Counted from the stretch's first letter, positions 6,968 to 16,472 are shown. The stretch: DNA of 64,000 nt from Pseudoalteromonas piscicida (GCF_000238315.3 NZ_CP011924.1:62001-126000); one strand, 5' to 3'. The notes: generated by a model from the letters alone, not told the origin. Translations and numbers: made by a program.

Positions 6968-8436
6968 GGTGCTGACAGCGCAAGTTTTGGTAGCGGTAGT
7001 TGGATTGCTTCTGCGCTGACGGGTTTTCCGCTTAAGAAAGTTTGCATTCTGGCGAGCACCAAGGGTGAGCTTGTATAAAGGTTGTGGCCCGCATTGTTCA
7101 CCATAATCAGGGTCAAATTTGTGAGCCCTCTCACAGCTTCAAGTTGTTCTTCTGGATAAGTTCTACCGTCTAGACTCCCTGTAAACAATAAAGTTGGGAT
7201 GTTGGATAGGGGAGCGGTTCTAAAACCATCGCCTAAATCTAGTTTTTTATCTATCAAGTGAAGTGTTGGCATTGGAAAGTTAAGCTTGTCGCCAAGCAAG
7301 GCCGTTGGCGATTGGTTTGTCACTTTTGCAAGGCGTTTAGCGGTGATCCCTGAAGCCACATCCATCGCCAGCGGCATCAATTTGAACGTAATGGGCTCAT
7401 CGGTAAACATTCCACGCTGTAAAACATGCTTTAACAGCTCGGTATTGCCATTATCTAAACCTAAATAAATATGAATTAGCATGGCAAGATATTGGTTAGG
7501 ATCGGCAATCATCATGCTAGCTAACGACTGAATATGATGCTTTTGAAATAACATGGGTGTTTTTGAGCCGTCTTTTTGTGTAATTTGAAGTGCAATAGGT
7601 TGTTGTTCAAGTTTACTGTGCACTCGGCGCATCAAAGCGGGTAGATCCGAAACTTGTTGTTTAAGAGCTTGCTGATTGATAATTCCTTGAATTCTTTCAA
7701 AGTATTGATCGGTTAGATAAGGTAGTTTAACGGTCTGATTGAGCCCTTCAGCACTGGCGATAATTACTTTGTCAAGATGCGCTGGCATCGCTTTTATGGC
7801 ACTGAGTGCCAGATGGCTGCCGTAAGAGATCCCCCAAAGTGATACTTTGTCAGCTTTTAGGTGTTTTCGTAAGTCGTTTATATCTAGCGCATTCTGCTCG
7901 GTATTATAACCATATATATCAATGTCTTGAGACTTCCATAGAGTAAAGCATTCTAATGCGGCTTTGCGGTAACGGTCTGCAATTTGCGCTTCAGTGGTAA
8001 CAGAATTAAGCGCAATATGTTCATTAGACACGCAAGGAGCAGCTTGCTCTGACTGGCCCGTACCTCTTTGATCTAGCGCAATAACATCACCAAACTCTCT
8101 TAGTGCTTGAAATAAAGGAAATCTTCGCCACTTGGCAGTCGCGATCCCTGAACCGCCGGGGCCACCAGATAAATATACGATAGGGGAACCTTTATTGTTG
8201 CGGGTTGCAGGAAAGCGCACATAGTTAATTCTAATTCTTTTGCTGCTGGGGTTATTCCTGTTTTCAGGCACCCAGAGGTGCCCAGCTATGGCATCCGTTG
8301 TTTCTCTGCTGTTGGCTTGAAACTCGATTTGTTGCTCATTGCTGTACAGCACTTGCTTATCGCTGCCTTTCTCTGCGCTTACGCATAAGCAAGTGAATAA
8401 GCTTAACGCGGCTATTAATGTGTGTGTTGATCGCAT
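6955..8436 (-). CDS. Secreted S33-family alpha/beta-hydrolase (tripeptidyl aminopeptidase-like)
   Basis: I chose the ATG at 8436 because AAGGAG lies 7 nt upstream and it opens a clean signal peptide (MRSTHTLIAALSLFTCLCVSA); an upstream in-frame start at 8475 has neither. The protein has the oxyanion motif GGPGGSG, the D-QRGTGQS loop, the nucleophile elbow GISYGS, and a C-terminal TAP-like part with the catalytic Asp (FTGSLDGRTYPEEQ) and His (NNAGHNLY). Proteins of this type release N-terminal residues or peptides outside the cytoplasm. The final residues YTN and the stop codon are supplied by the right end of the MITE, so the original C-terminus was altered slightly. It is divergent from the LytTR regulator at 8583. 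Confidence 0.82.
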   Translation of the reverse strand: MRSTHTLIAALSLFTCLCVSAEKGSDKQVLYSNEQQIEFQANSRETTDAIAGHLWVPENRNNPSSKRIRINYVRFPATRNNKGSPIVYLSGGPGGSGIATAKWRRFPLFQALREFGDVIALDQRGTGQSEQAAPCVSNEHIALNSVTTEAQIADRYRKAALECFTLWKSQDIDIYGYNTEQNALDINDLRKHLKADKVSLWGISYGSHLALSAIKAMPAHLDKVIIASAEGLNQTVKLPYLTDQYFERIQGIINQQALKQQVSDLPALMRRVHSKLEQQPIALQITQKDGSKTPMLFQKHHIQSLASMMIADPNQYLAMLIHIYLGLDNGNTELLKHVLQRGMFTDEPITFKLMPLAMDVASGITAKRLAKVTNQSPTALLGDKLNFPMPTLHLIDKKLDLGDGFRTAPLSNIPTLLFTGSLDGRTYPEEQLEAVRGLTNLTLIMVNNAGHNLYTSSPLVLARMQTFLSGKPVSAEAIQLPLPKLALSAPYTN

Positions 8437-8582
8437 AGTATTACTCCTTAATAGTTTGTTCTTATTGAATACCATGGCAACTTTATGGGGTAGTGAACTT
8501 CTATGAGAGGCCTATATTTATTGGTTTGTAGGCTCAGCGGTAGTAAAAGGCCGACGAACGGTTAAAGGAAAAGCGGTAGAGT

Positions 8583-10106
8583 GTGAATATTAATCTTGTA
8601 CTTTATTTAGTGATGGCTGTGTGTTGCTCGGGCGCTCTAGGTAAGGCTTATGCCAGCCAACCTTTGTTGCCATTTTCTTATGATCAAGCCGTGATGGTTT
8701 GCCCATGGTCAGTCTCACCAAAAGAAATTCCACAGTTTACTGAGCCGCAATGTTACCGAGCGAAATTATCTGAGATAGACCCGCAAAATCAGGCTGTTTG
8801 GGTGTTAATCGAATTTGAGCGAGCGAAATTAGCCTCAATACCAAGGCCCGTAGGGTTGTATTTATTTGCTAAAACATCAAGCGAAGTCTTTTTAAATGGT
8901 AGTAAGGTAGGGAACAGCGGTTTTCCTGCCGTAGATAAAGCTGAGCAAATAGGCAAAATGGACAGCGTATTTTATTTGCCAGACTCACTTATAAAGAAAA
9001 GCAATCAGCTGGTGTTTGGTTTGTCTGCGCAGCATAGCCTTATTTCATTAGGATACCCAATACATTTTGTTGGGATAGGGCAATTTGGCGATCCTAAGCA
9101 ATATATTCAATCATTTAGTGGCTTAGGCCTGATTTTGGTTGGTGCCTTTTTGTTGGGCGCGTTGTACTTTATAAGTCTGAGCTTTGGTCGTTATGGCAAT
9201 ACAAGCGTTCGGATATTTTCCGCACTGTGCCTGCTTGCGACAATGCAGCTCAGTGCTGAAATATCGCGAGGAGTAGTTGACTATGGCTATGTGTGGCATG
9301 ATATTCGACTATTGACTGTGACGGCGTTGTCGTTTTTATTTGGCACTTTGTTGCTTGTATATAGCTCCTTAAAAGTTGCAAAAAAGCACGCGCTTCACTG
9401 GATTTATATCGGTACACTAATCACGCTTATTGTTATTATTTTTGCGCCAGGCTTTGACTCTAAAACCACGGCCGGAGTGTTTGTGCCATTACTCGTTAGC
9501 CTAGTCCAGCTAGGCTATTGTTGGCGACGCGCCAAAAACAATAATTTAGCGGTTTGGTTTGTGGTGCAGTTGTTGGTGGCTGCAACCGTGCTATTTGTTG
9601 CATCAAGCTTCCACGAAATTACTCACTTTGTGATCATTGCCGTCTTGCTAGTCTACCTTTTCATTCGTCAAGCTAAAGAGTATCGTGCTCAGCAAGTACA
9701 GTTGAGTAGTGATCAAGCTCATATTGCCAAGCTTGAGTTCAAACTCGCGCAGAACAAACAACTTCAATCTCCTTCTAAGCTGGAAGTCAGTATTGCAGGT
9801 AAAACTGACTATGTTGTGCTCACGGATATCGCGTTTTGCAAAGCCGCAGGGGACTACGTTGAGCTGCACATGAAAGATACCACGCAGAAGCTGTTTATAG
9901 GCTCACTAAAACAACTCGAACTTGCTTTACCCTCTATTTTTGTAAAAGCACATCGTTCTTATTTAACTAATCTAAATGAAGTGGTGTCATTAGAAAGTGA
10001 TAATAATCAGAGCAACTTGAAATTAACCAATGGAGCAAGTGTTCCCGTCAGTCGTCGGCTTGTCCCGTCGGTTAGGGCGACGCTTAAAGCGTCTAATAAA
10101 CCCTAA
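8583..10106 (+). CDS. Membrane-bound LytTR-family DNA-binding regulator
   Basis: This 507-residue protein starts at GTG. A signal or anchor segment (residues 1-25) is followed by a periplasmic beta-rich domain (about 30-170). Several membrane helices come next (about 180-365: SGLGLILVGAFLLGALYFI..., LLTVTALSFLFGTLLLVY..., others), then a short coiled coil (about 368-395). The C-terminus is a LytTR domain (about 400-500: TDIAFCKAAGDYVELHM, SLKQLELALPSIFVKAHRSYLTNLNEV, VPVSRR). The design is a one-component receptor that senses an external signal and binds DNA without a separate kinase. It is divergent from the secreted peptidase; whether it regulates that gene is inference. The signal is unknown. 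Confidence 0.8.
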   Translation: MNINLVLYLVMAVCCSGALGKAYASQPLLPFSYDQAVMVCPWSVSPKEIPQFTEPQCYRAKLSEIDPQNQAVWVLIEFERAKLASIPRPVGLYLFAKTSSEVFLNGSKVGNSGFPAVDKAEQIGKMDSVFYLPDSLIKKSNQLVFGLSAQHSLISLGYPIHFVGIGQFGDPKQYIQSFSGLGLILVGAFLLGALYFISLSFGRYGNTSVRIFSALCLLATMQLSAEISRGVVDYGYVWHDIRLLTVTALSFLFGTLLLVYSSLKVAKKHALHWIYIGTLITLIVIIFAPGFDSKTTAGVFVPLLVSLVQLGYCWRRAKNNNLAVWFVVQLLVAATVLFVASSFHEITHFVIIAVLLVYLFIRQAKEYRAQQVQLSSDQAHIAKLEFKLAQNKQLQSPSKLEVSIAGKTDYVVLTDIAFCKAAGDYVELHMKDTTQKLFIGSLKQLELALPSIFVKAHRSYLTNLNEVVSLESDNNQSNLKLTNGASVPVSRRLVPSVRATLKASNKP

Positions 10107-10120
10107 GCGCAGCTGATCTT

Positions 10121-10552
10121 TTAAATTGGGTTTTGCAGAGCTGAAATTAAATACATCGCTCCGTTTGGCTCTATATGGCCGTCGCAGTTGCCGCTTTCTA
10201 TTTGAGTGTTGCTCAATGCGGCATGACCATCGGTTGGTAAATAAAGTGCCTTTGATACACGTCTGCAGCTCTTTTGTTGGATAGTTTGCTGTTCGACGAT
10301 AAGAATATGTCCACCACCTATCACGTAAGCGTTGGGAATGTTGGTTTGGGCTAGATAGGCGACTTTACAGGCTTTATCGTTATTGAAACCGTTTGCTATT
10401 ATCTCTTTTGAAGCGCGGGTTGAAATGGTAATGACACATTTTTCACCGATGGATACAGCGTATTGTCCCAGTTGCCACTTTGCTGCTACTTCGTCTTGTG
10501 CAGCCGCTAAATTACTTATGCTGATCGTTGCTATAAGTGCTAAATATTTCAT
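10121..10552 (-). CDS. Small periplasmic protein of unknown function
   Basis: The 143-residue product has a signal peptide ending at AAAQ (about residue 19). The mature part contains five cysteines (KCVITIST, DKACKVAYL, QKSCRRVSK, SGNCDGHIE and the context between), probably disulfide-bonded in the periplasm. There is no recognisable domain. It is convergent with the LytTR gene (14 bp apart) and divergent from the membrane protein at 10700. AGGAGGC lies just upstream of its ATG. Confidence 0.6.
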   Translation of the reverse strand: MKYLALIATISISNLAAAQDEVAAKWQLGQYAVSIGEKCVITISTRASKEIIANGFNNDKACKVAYLAQTNIPNAYVIGGGHILIVEQQTIQQKSCRRVSKALYLPTDGHAALSNTQIESGNCDGHIEPNGAMYLISALQNPI

Positions 10553-10699
10553 GAAAGCCTCCTTGCATATCCCTATTCATCATTGTGTGGTCACTTTACA
10601 TTAGTATCTCATCCTGCAGCTGAGGTACTGCTCGACCAAAAGGGCTAAATATTTTATTATCGTGGCAGTATAAATCTTATGCAAGGAGCATAGTCTGTT

Positions 10700-11269
10700 A
10701 TGACCAAGGAAAAATCGTTATCACTCTCTACAAAGCTGAAGTTTTTGTTTGCTGCAATTGGTAAGCATTTGGGTTTTATCTCCGTTGGCATTCCGTTTTA
10801 TATTGTTGGTGGATTCATTATTTACATTGGGGTAACTGAGCAATACGGTGCAGGTATTGGGGCTGTTATTTTTGGCGCTATATTTATCTTGATACCTCTT
10901 GGAATGTACGCTTTTTCCCTGCCATCAAGTATTCGCTACTACTACGAAAAAGAATTGACGAAAGAGTTTGGTAAACACCTTCTCGGCACCATTACTAACA
11001 AAAGAATTGAATCTAATACGTATGTTCACCGGGACGAGTATGACCGAGAAGTGGAGCATCGGGAGACTTTCTATTTCGTTGAGTACAGCTATCAATTTCA
11101 GGGCAGTCGTGAAGGTGAGTTTATTCTGGATAACAAAGATTTTTATGACAAGTTGCAGGTTGAAGATGATTTACCTATCCAAGTATTGACGGTAAAACCA
11201 AGCGTAGCAGAGCCCAGACTTATCAAATTGGGAAAGCGCTACGGACTTAAACCCGCTGAAAGTTACTAG
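10700..11269 (+). CDS. Two-helix membrane protein, DUF3592-like
   Basis: The 189-residue protein has two hydrophobic segments (about residues 25-47 and 53-75). A soluble C-terminal part has beta strands (LLGTITNKRIESNT, TFYFVEYSYQFQGSREGEFIL, LPIQVLTVKPSVAEPRLI). The order of two membrane helices and a small beta domain with a Tyr-x-Tyr-x-F strand resembles DUF3592 proteins, whose role is unknown. It appears to be a single gene, ended by the stem-loop at 11280. Confidence 0.6.
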   Translation: MTKEKSLSLSTKLKFLFAAIGKHLGFISVGIPFYIVGGFIIYIGVTEQYGAGIGAVIFGAIFILIPLGMYAFSLPSSIRYYYEKELTKEFGKHLLGTITNKRIESNTYVHRDEYDREVEHRETFYFVEYSYQFQGSREGEFILDNKDFYDKLQVEDDLPIQVLTVKPSVAEPRLIKLGKRYGLKPAESY

Positions 11270-11279
11270 GCTAAATATG

Positions 11280-11311
11280 CAATTGGTTGAGGCTTACGCT
11301 TCAACCAATTG
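11280..11311. terminator. Bidirectional terminator overlapping the lysR stop
   Basis: CAATTGGTTGA (11280-11290) pairs perfectly with TCAACCAATTG (11301-11311) across a 10-nt loop between convergent genes. The right arm is part of the LysR coding sequence (its last residues QLVEA). Confidence 0.65.
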
Positions 11312-12199
11312 ACGCTGAAAATACCCTTTTAGAAAATCGAGCAGTAGTCGCACTTTTTTAGAGTTGGCATTGCCTTCTGGAAAAACGCCATAAACATGTA
11401 TGTCTGGCAGCGTGTAATCTTCTAATACAGGCACTAAAGTTCCGGCCTGTATTTTTGGTAATGCATCGTAAGTTGGAATTCGTCCAAGACCATGACCTCC
11501 CTCAACAAAAGCAGTGCGTGCGGCGGCATTGTTGGTGCTTATATCGCCTTTCATCGTGATGCTATAAGCCCGAGCCCCTTTACTCAATGTGAGTGCCCCC
11601 GATGTCAGCTTGTAAATCACCCATTGATGCTGGTAGAGATCGGTAGGGTGTTTGGGGACGCCGTACTTTTGCAAATAGTCGGGCGATGCGCACAGGCAGG
11701 TTTTTAGCACTGAAAGTTTACTGGCTTGCAAACCTGAATCGGGAAGTGGGGCGCCTCGAATGGCCAGATCAATGCCTTCTTTGATGATATTGACGACTTC
11801 ATCTGTGAGCATGATATCGAGCTGGATCTTAGGATACATAGCTCTAAATTCATTGAGTGCAGGCACTATGGTTTGCAAGCCAACATTAACAGGGCAGGTA
11901 AGCTTTATTAGACCGATTGGTTCTTTCTTTAAATTCTCAATTTGCTGGTTTGCGGCAAAGGCTTGCTCTGCAATCACACGGCAGCGCTGATAGTATTCGC
12001 GACCTGCCTCTGTAAGTGAAATGGTGCGAGTCGAGCGATTGAGCAATTTTATGCCTAACTGTGACTCCAGTTTTTTAACATGGTAGCTCACCACTGCGCG
12101 AGACAAATTTAAATGCCTAGCGGCGCCAATTAAAGTGCCTTGCTCGATAACTTGGGCAAAGACAACCATGCTTTTGAGTTGCTCAAACGAAATATCCAC
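11294..12199 (-). CDS. LysR-type transcriptional regulator
   Basis: The 301-residue protein has an N-terminal winged helix (residues 1-60: TLIGAARHLNLSRAVVSYHVKKLESQLGIKLLNRSTRTISLTEAG). A linker helix and a substrate-binding-type effector domain (about 90-295) follow. It is of the CrgA/AaeR-like group, short form. It is divergent from a three-gene set encoding an Hsp31/DJ-1-like protein, an NADP-dependent oxidoreductase and a glutathione transferase. Divergent LysR regulators usually control their neighbour, so response to reactive carbonyls or electrophiles is likely. A perfect palindrome (12223-12239) lies in the shared intergenic space. Confidence 0.85.
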   Translation of the reverse strand: MDISFEQLKSMVVFAQVIEQGTLIGAARHLNLSRAVVSYHVKKLESQLGIKLLNRSTRTISLTEAGREYYQRCRVIAEQAFAANQQIENLKKEPIGLIKLTCPVNVGLQTIVPALNEFRAMYPKIQLDIMLTDEVVNIIKEGIDLAIRGAPLPDSGLQASKLSVLKTCLCASPDYLQKYGVPKHPTDLYQHQWVIYKLTSGALTLSKGARAYSITMKGDISTNNAAARTAFVEGGHGLGRIPTYDALPKIQAGTLVPVLEDYTLPDIHVYGVFPEGNANSKKVRLLLDFLKGYFQRQLVEA

Positions 12200-12216
12200 G
12201 CACTACTCCATCGACT

Positions 12217-12239
12217 TTGATAAATTGATTGTATCAATT
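12217..12239. promoter_or_regulatory. Candidate LysR operator
   Basis: A 7-3-7 perfect palindrome, AATTGAT-TGT-ATCAATT (12223-12239), overlaps a second inverted repeat TTGATA-N9-TATCAA (12217-12237). It sits 18 bp upstream of the lysR ATG and about 120 bp upstream of the divergent operon. LysR-type sites commonly are such interrupted palindromes with a T-N11-A core. Binding is inferred from position and symmetry. Confidence 0.5.
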
Positions 12240-12357
12240 GTTTGAACAAAGAGTTAGCTTTTGTCTGCATTGTTTAACTAGTCTTCAGCTCATATTTTTA
12301 TATTTATCCGCAGGCTAAATAGTCTGAAGTTTGAAGAAAGAATGAGAGGTAATTTTG

Positions 12358-13050
12358 ATGACAGCAAAGAAAATTTTAATGGTGCTAACGTCACATGCAG
12401 AACTAGGCAACACAGGTGAGAAGACAGGGTTTTGGATTGAAGAGTTTGCTGCACCTTACTATGCCTTTGTGGATGCAGGGGTAGAAGTAACGCTTGCTTC
12501 ACCAAAAGGTGGTCAGCCGCCAATTGACCCAAAAAGCGAACAGCCTGATTTCCAAACCGACAGTACTAAACGGTATTTTGATGATCAAAAAACGCAGGAA
12601 CTGGTGGCAAATACGCTGCCGCTAGCAGAGGTGAACGCGGCAGATTTTGACGCTGTGTTTTATCCTGGCGGTCACGGACCATTATGGGATTTAGCAACAG
12701 ATACCAATTCAATCCAATTGATCAGTGCCTTTTTAGCTGCAGATAAACCGGTTGGTACGGTATGCCATGCAACAGCTGTGCTGATGGATGTAAAAACCAC
12801 GTCGGGTGAGTATCTGGTAAAAGGCAAAGTGGTGTCTGGCTTTACGAATAGTGAAGAGGCGGCAGTTGGGCTGACTGATGTTGTGCCATTTTTATTAGAA
12901 GATGAGCTGGTTAAACGAGGTGCTGATTTCCAGAAAGTCGATGATTGGAATGTGTTTGCTGTTAGAGATGGCTTAATTTTTACAGGGCAGAATCCAGCAA
13001 GCTCTGAACTTGTCGCTGAGAAAATGCTGACGTACCTAAACCAGCTGTAA
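12358..13050 (+). CDS. DJ-1/PfpI-family protein, Hsp31-like (probable glyoxalase/deglycase)
   Basis: The ATG at 12358 is preceded by GAGAGGT; a TTG one codon earlier is less likely. The 230-residue protein has the class-I glutamine-amidotransferase-like fold. It shows an early acidic segment (NTGEKTGFWIEEF), YPGGHGPLWDL, and the nucleophile elbow VGTVCHATAVL with the catalytic Cys. Family members act as glutathione-independent glyoxalases or chaperones on methylglyoxal-damaged molecules in the cytoplasm. It is followed 24 bp later by an oxidoreductase and then a glutathione transferase, which fits a carbonyl-detoxification operon. Confidence 0.82.
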   Translation: MTAKKILMVLTSHAELGNTGEKTGFWIEEFAAPYYAFVDAGVEVTLASPKGGQPPIDPKSEQPDFQTDSTKRYFDDQKTQELVANTLPLAEVNAADFDAVFYPGGHGPLWDLATDTNSIQLISAFLAADKPVGTVCHATAVLMDVKTTSGEYLVKGKVVSGFTNSEEAAVGLTDVVPFLLEDELVKRGADFQKVDDWNVFAVRDGLIFTGQNPASSELVAEKMLTYLNQL

Positions 13051-13074
13051 CCTGCTTATTAAAAGGAATAAATC

Positions 13075-14136
13075 ATGAGTAACGCAATAAACCAAGCTCA
13101 AAACGCACAAACGAATCGTCGCATTACCTTGGCGTCACGCCCACATGGTGCACCAACGCAAGAAAATTTCAATTATGAAGAAGCACAGATCCCAACGCCA
13201 AAAGAGGGCGAGGTGCTCCTTCGTACCGTCTTTTTGTCGTTAGATCCATACATGCGTGGCCGTATGAGCGATGCAAAATCTTATGCTGAGCCGGTTGCTA
13301 TTGGTGAAGCGATGGTGGGTGGCACAGTATGCCGAGTTGAAGCGTCAAATAACCCTAAATTTGTCAAAGGTGACTGGGTACTCGCGATGAGTGGCTGGCA
13401 GGACTATAGCGTTTCGGATGGCACGGGCTTACTTAAGTTAGATAACAATTTACCCAACCCATCATATAGCTTGGGTGTGTTAGGGATGCCAGGCCTTACT
13501 GCCTACATGGGACTGATGGATATCGGCCAGCCAAAAGCTGGAGAAACGGTAGTCGTTGCCGCAGCAACCGGTGCTGTAGGTAGCCTTGTTGGGCAAATAG
13601 CAAAACTGCAAGGCTGTAGAGTAATAGGCATAGCTGGTGGCGCCGAAAAATGCAGTTACGCTACCGAGACACTTGGCTTTGATGCCTGTCTTGATCACCG
13701 CAAGGATGATCTCGCTGAGCAGTTAGCGCAGGCATGTCCATCAGGAATTGACGTCTATTTTGAAAATGTGGGTGGCAAGGTGTTCGATGCGGTTATGCCA
13801 TTGCTTAACTCAAGTGCCCGGGTTCCACTTTGTGGGTTGATCTCTCAATATAATGCCACCGAGTTGCCATCGGGACCCGATCGTATGTCGATGCTGATGG
13901 CGACGCTGCTGATTAAGCGAGTGAAAATGCAAGGCTTTATTGTATTCGACGACTATGGGCATAGATACAACGAGTTCAGCGAAGCGATGCTGCCGTGGTT
14001 AAACGCGGGCAAGATTAAGTACAAAGAGCACTTGGTCGAGGGGATGGATAATACTGTCGAGGCATTTATTGGCTTATTGGAAGGTAAAAACTTCGGCAAA
14101 CTTGTCGTGCGCTTAGGTCCAGACGAGCTGGTATAA
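13075..14136 (+). CDS. NADP-dependent oxidoreductase, zinc-free MDR family (CurA/prostaglandin-reductase-like)
   Basis: This 353-residue cytoplasmic enzyme has the N-terminal GroES-like part (FLSLDPYMRGRM, GEAMVGGTVCRV). The Rossmann domain shows AATGAVGSLVGQIAKLQGCRVIGIAGG near residues 160-185 and NVGGKVFDAVMPLLN. The zinc-binding cysteines of alcohol dehydrogenases are absent. Relatives reduce the double bond of alpha,beta-unsaturated carbonyls using NADPH. The gene is between the Hsp31-like gene and the GST gene, all within 25 bp of one another. Confidence 0.85.
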   Translation: MSNAINQAQNAQTNRRITLASRPHGAPTQENFNYEEAQIPTPKEGEVLLRTVFLSLDPYMRGRMSDAKSYAEPVAIGEAMVGGTVCRVEASNNPKFVKGDWVLAMSGWQDYSVSDGTGLLKLDNNLPNPSYSLGVLGMPGLTAYMGLMDIGQPKAGETVVVAAATGAVGSLVGQIAKLQGCRVIGIAGGAEKCSYATETLGFDACLDHRKDDLAEQLAQACPSGIDVYFENVGGKVFDAVMPLLNSSARVPLCGLISQYNATELPSGPDRMSMLMATLLIKRVKMQGFIVFDDYGHRYNEFSEAMLPWLNAGKIKYKEHLVEGMDNTVEAFIGLLEGKNFGKLVVRLGPDELV

Positions 14137-14160
14137 CTAAATTTTAGGAAGGATAAATAG

Positions 14161-14769
14161 ATGTTAACTGTTCACCACTTAAACGAATCACGCTCGACAA
14201 GAGTACTTTGGCTTTTACATGAACTCGACATGCCTTATGACCTTGTTGAGCACGAGCGAAACTCTGAAACGCGCCTTGCGCCTGAAAGTCTTAAAAAGGT
14301 GCATCCGCTCGGAAAAGCCCCCGTGTTGGTCGATGACAGCCTAGTCTTATGTGAGTCTGGAGCCATCATGGAATATCTGCTAGATAAGACAGAAGACAGT
14401 AGTTTGCGACCAGATGCGGGGACACCTGAATACTATCAATATCAAGAATGGTTGCACTTTGCTGAGGGGTCATTGGCACTGCCGGTGATCGCATCTTTGA
14501 TGATGAAGATGGAGCAGCGTACAGGCGATAAACCAATGGATGGTTACATTGCTAAAGAAGTCAATGTCGACTTTTCTTATATAGATGCCACACTCGCCAA
14601 GCAAAGCTATTTTGCAGGCAACGACTTTACCGCCGCCGATATTATGATGACGGTGATGCTAGAAATCGCAGACAACGTCGGCTTGCTCACAGCGCATGGC
14701 AATATCAAGGCCTATCTTGAAAAAGTGCAAGCTCGCGCCGCATATCAAGCCGCACGAAGCCACGGTTAG
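14161..14769 (+). CDS. Glutathione S-transferase
   Basis: This 202-residue cytosolic protein has an N-terminal thioredoxin-like domain (LTVHHLNESRSTRVLWLLHEL, LGKAPVLVDDSLVLCESGAIMEYLLD: the cis-Pro and Glu-Ser glutathione-binding motif). The helical C-terminal domain is at about residues 85-200 (YFAGNDFTAADIMMTVML). It would conjugate glutathione to electrophiles. It is the last gene of the divergent LysR-linked set, with AGGAAGGA 8 nt before the ATG. Confidence 0.88.
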   Translation: MLTVHHLNESRSTRVLWLLHELDMPYDLVEHERNSETRLAPESLKKVHPLGKAPVLVDDSLVLCESGAIMEYLLDKTEDSSLRPDAGTPEYYQYQEWLHFAEGSLALPVIASLMMKMEQRTGDKPMDGYIAKEVNVDFSYIDATLAKQSYFAGNDFTAADIMMTVMLEIADNVGLLTAHGNIKAYLEKVQARAAYQAARSHG

Positions 14770-14876
14770 CCGGTTTTGAGGCGAAGTCTATAAGATCTTG
14801 ATTTCGCCCTATTACTCTCGTTTACGCCTGAATACAAGACCATGTTAGATAGAGTTTCTAGCTATCAAGTTTTGCT

Positions 14877-16472
14877 TTATTTGCAGTTGTTTGCAATATC
14901 TTCAGCATCAATTTGCCATTCTGCGCATTGCCAAAACTTTAGCTTTCCAAAATGACCGTGTTTGAAAGGGAGCTTATCATTGTCTTTATTATAAGACTTT
15001 AATATAACAGGATCCATAACGTTTTTGAAAGCTGCAGCTATAGCTATAAGAGAGGAATGGATATTCACTTCAGATCCGAATGTACGCAATAAATGATGTT
15101 CGGGCGCATCATGATACTTATCAATAGAGACCAATAAAGAGCCGCTTGGTGCTAAGCCTAATCCATAGGTTTCAGCAACTTCGGCTACTCTGTTGAGAGT
15201 TAGGTTGTAAAAGTGGATTGTTTTTGGGTTATTTTTTAACACATCGGGAATGATTGATAGAGTGTCACTAATATTTGCAGCCGCGGCCATGTAAACAATA
15301 GAATCAAGGGACTTACTTTGCTCAAATTTAGACTGATAGCGAGTAAGTAGGTTATTGAAAACTATCGTCCCCATGCTATGTCCAACTAGAGTTAGTTTGA
15401 TCGGTAAATCTGGATATTTGTTTTCAAGTTTAAAGAGTTCTTCAAAGAGAAAGCCAACACTTTGGCCAATACCTTTATTTGTATCTGTTCGAACGGTCTC
15501 GTTAACTTCACCAGTAGGGTAGGCTATAGCTCTTGCTCGACGCTTCATCATATCCCAGCTGTCCCCAGCTAAAGTACCATTCCACAAAATTCCTGTGGCG
15601 TATCTGATGGGAGTGACTGCGATGACTCCTGCAGATTTTGCCCCGTTAACAAAGCCTTGATTACGATAAGTACTTTGATTGACTTTTATATTGTCTAGCT
15701 TGTTGACGTAATAATCATTTGATTCGTAAGTGTCAGAATTATTTTTAAAAAAATGGTTTTGATATTGATAGTTGGCTTCACGCCAGACATTTGATAAGTA
15801 TTTATTGCTTGAGCCTGATGCGAACCTGTCCTTATCATTTGTAAATTGATAATAGATATTTGCCGGAGCTCTAGCTATTGCGGTTACCAAGTCTTCAAAT
15901 AAGACAAATGGAGAGCTTAGAATACCAGCCAAAGCTGAAGTGTCTCTGCCTTCACGTATTTCAAAAAAGTGCTCAAATACAGTTCCCGGTATATTAGATG
16001 GCCATGATATATAAATAGGATAATGCCAGTCAGACTCCTCAGACAAAATAGGCTGAAGTTGCTCTTCCATCCGCTCATCAGTATCTTTGTATGTGTTAAG
16101 CCCTCCATGCGCATAAACCAATATCTTGACTTCATTTACTTTTGAAACTATTTCTGTAGAAAGGGAATCTAACGATGTTAGTTCATTACATGTAAAACCC
16201 GATTTAATGCAGCTAAGCTTTATAGCTTCAATAAGCATATTTTCAATTTGTTGATTTACTTCAGTTACAGGTTTTGCACGCTGTGATTGCCGAGAAAGCA
16301 GCGGTTTTGCAGCAAAATCACTATCAATAATGTACCCATGACGATTTACCCTTAGAATATGTTTTTGAGTGTCCATTTTATAATCGTTGTAATCGGGGTA
16401 GGCTTTCTTGTCGGGTGAATGTGCGCATGCAGTAAGCATCAGAGTAAAAACTAAAGTTACTAATGATTTCAT
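14877..16472 (-). CDS. Lipoprotein with alpha/beta-hydrolase domain
   Basis: I chose the ATG at 16472 (531 residues). AAAGGAAA precedes it and it opens a lipoprotein signal (VFTLMLTAC, lipobox Cys at residue 16); nine more codons upstream lack this. The C-terminal half has a serine-hydrolase elbow, LTLVGHSMGTIVFNNLL (GxSxG), and the N-terminal half has VNEVKILVYAHGGLNTY, an oxyanion-type HGG segment. A later segment, KYHDAPEHHLLR, may give the His. It is probably an envelope-anchored esterase or lipase-like enzyme. The rest (about residues 150-330) matches nothing I know. The surrounding DNA is more AT-rich than the neighbours, hinting at transfer. Confidence 0.65.
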   Translation of the reverse strand: MKSLVTLVFTLMLTACAHSPDKKAYPDYNDYKMDTQKHILRVNRHGYIIDSDFAAKPLLSRQSQRAKPVTEVNQQIENMLIEAIKLSCIKSGFTCNELTSLDSLSTEIVSKVNEVKILVYAHGGLNTYKDTDERMEEQLQPILSEESDWHYPIYISWPSNIPGTVFEHFFEIREGRDTSALAGILSSPFVLFEDLVTAIARAPANIYYQFTNDKDRFASGSSNKYLSNVWREANYQYQNHFFKNNSDTYESNDYYVNKLDNIKVNQSTYRNQGFVNGAKSAGVIAVTPIRYATGILWNGTLAGDSWDMMKRRARAIAYPTGEVNETVRTDTNKGIGQSVGFLFEELFKLENKYPDLPIKLTLVGHSMGTIVFNNLLTRYQSKFEQSKSLDSIVYMAAAANISDTLSIIPDVLKNNPKTIHFYNLTLNRVAEVAETYGLGLAPSGSLLVSIDKYHDAPEHHLLRTFGSEVNIHSSLIAIAAAFKNVMDPVILKSYNKDNDKLPFKHGHFGKLKFWQCAEWQIDAEDIANNCK

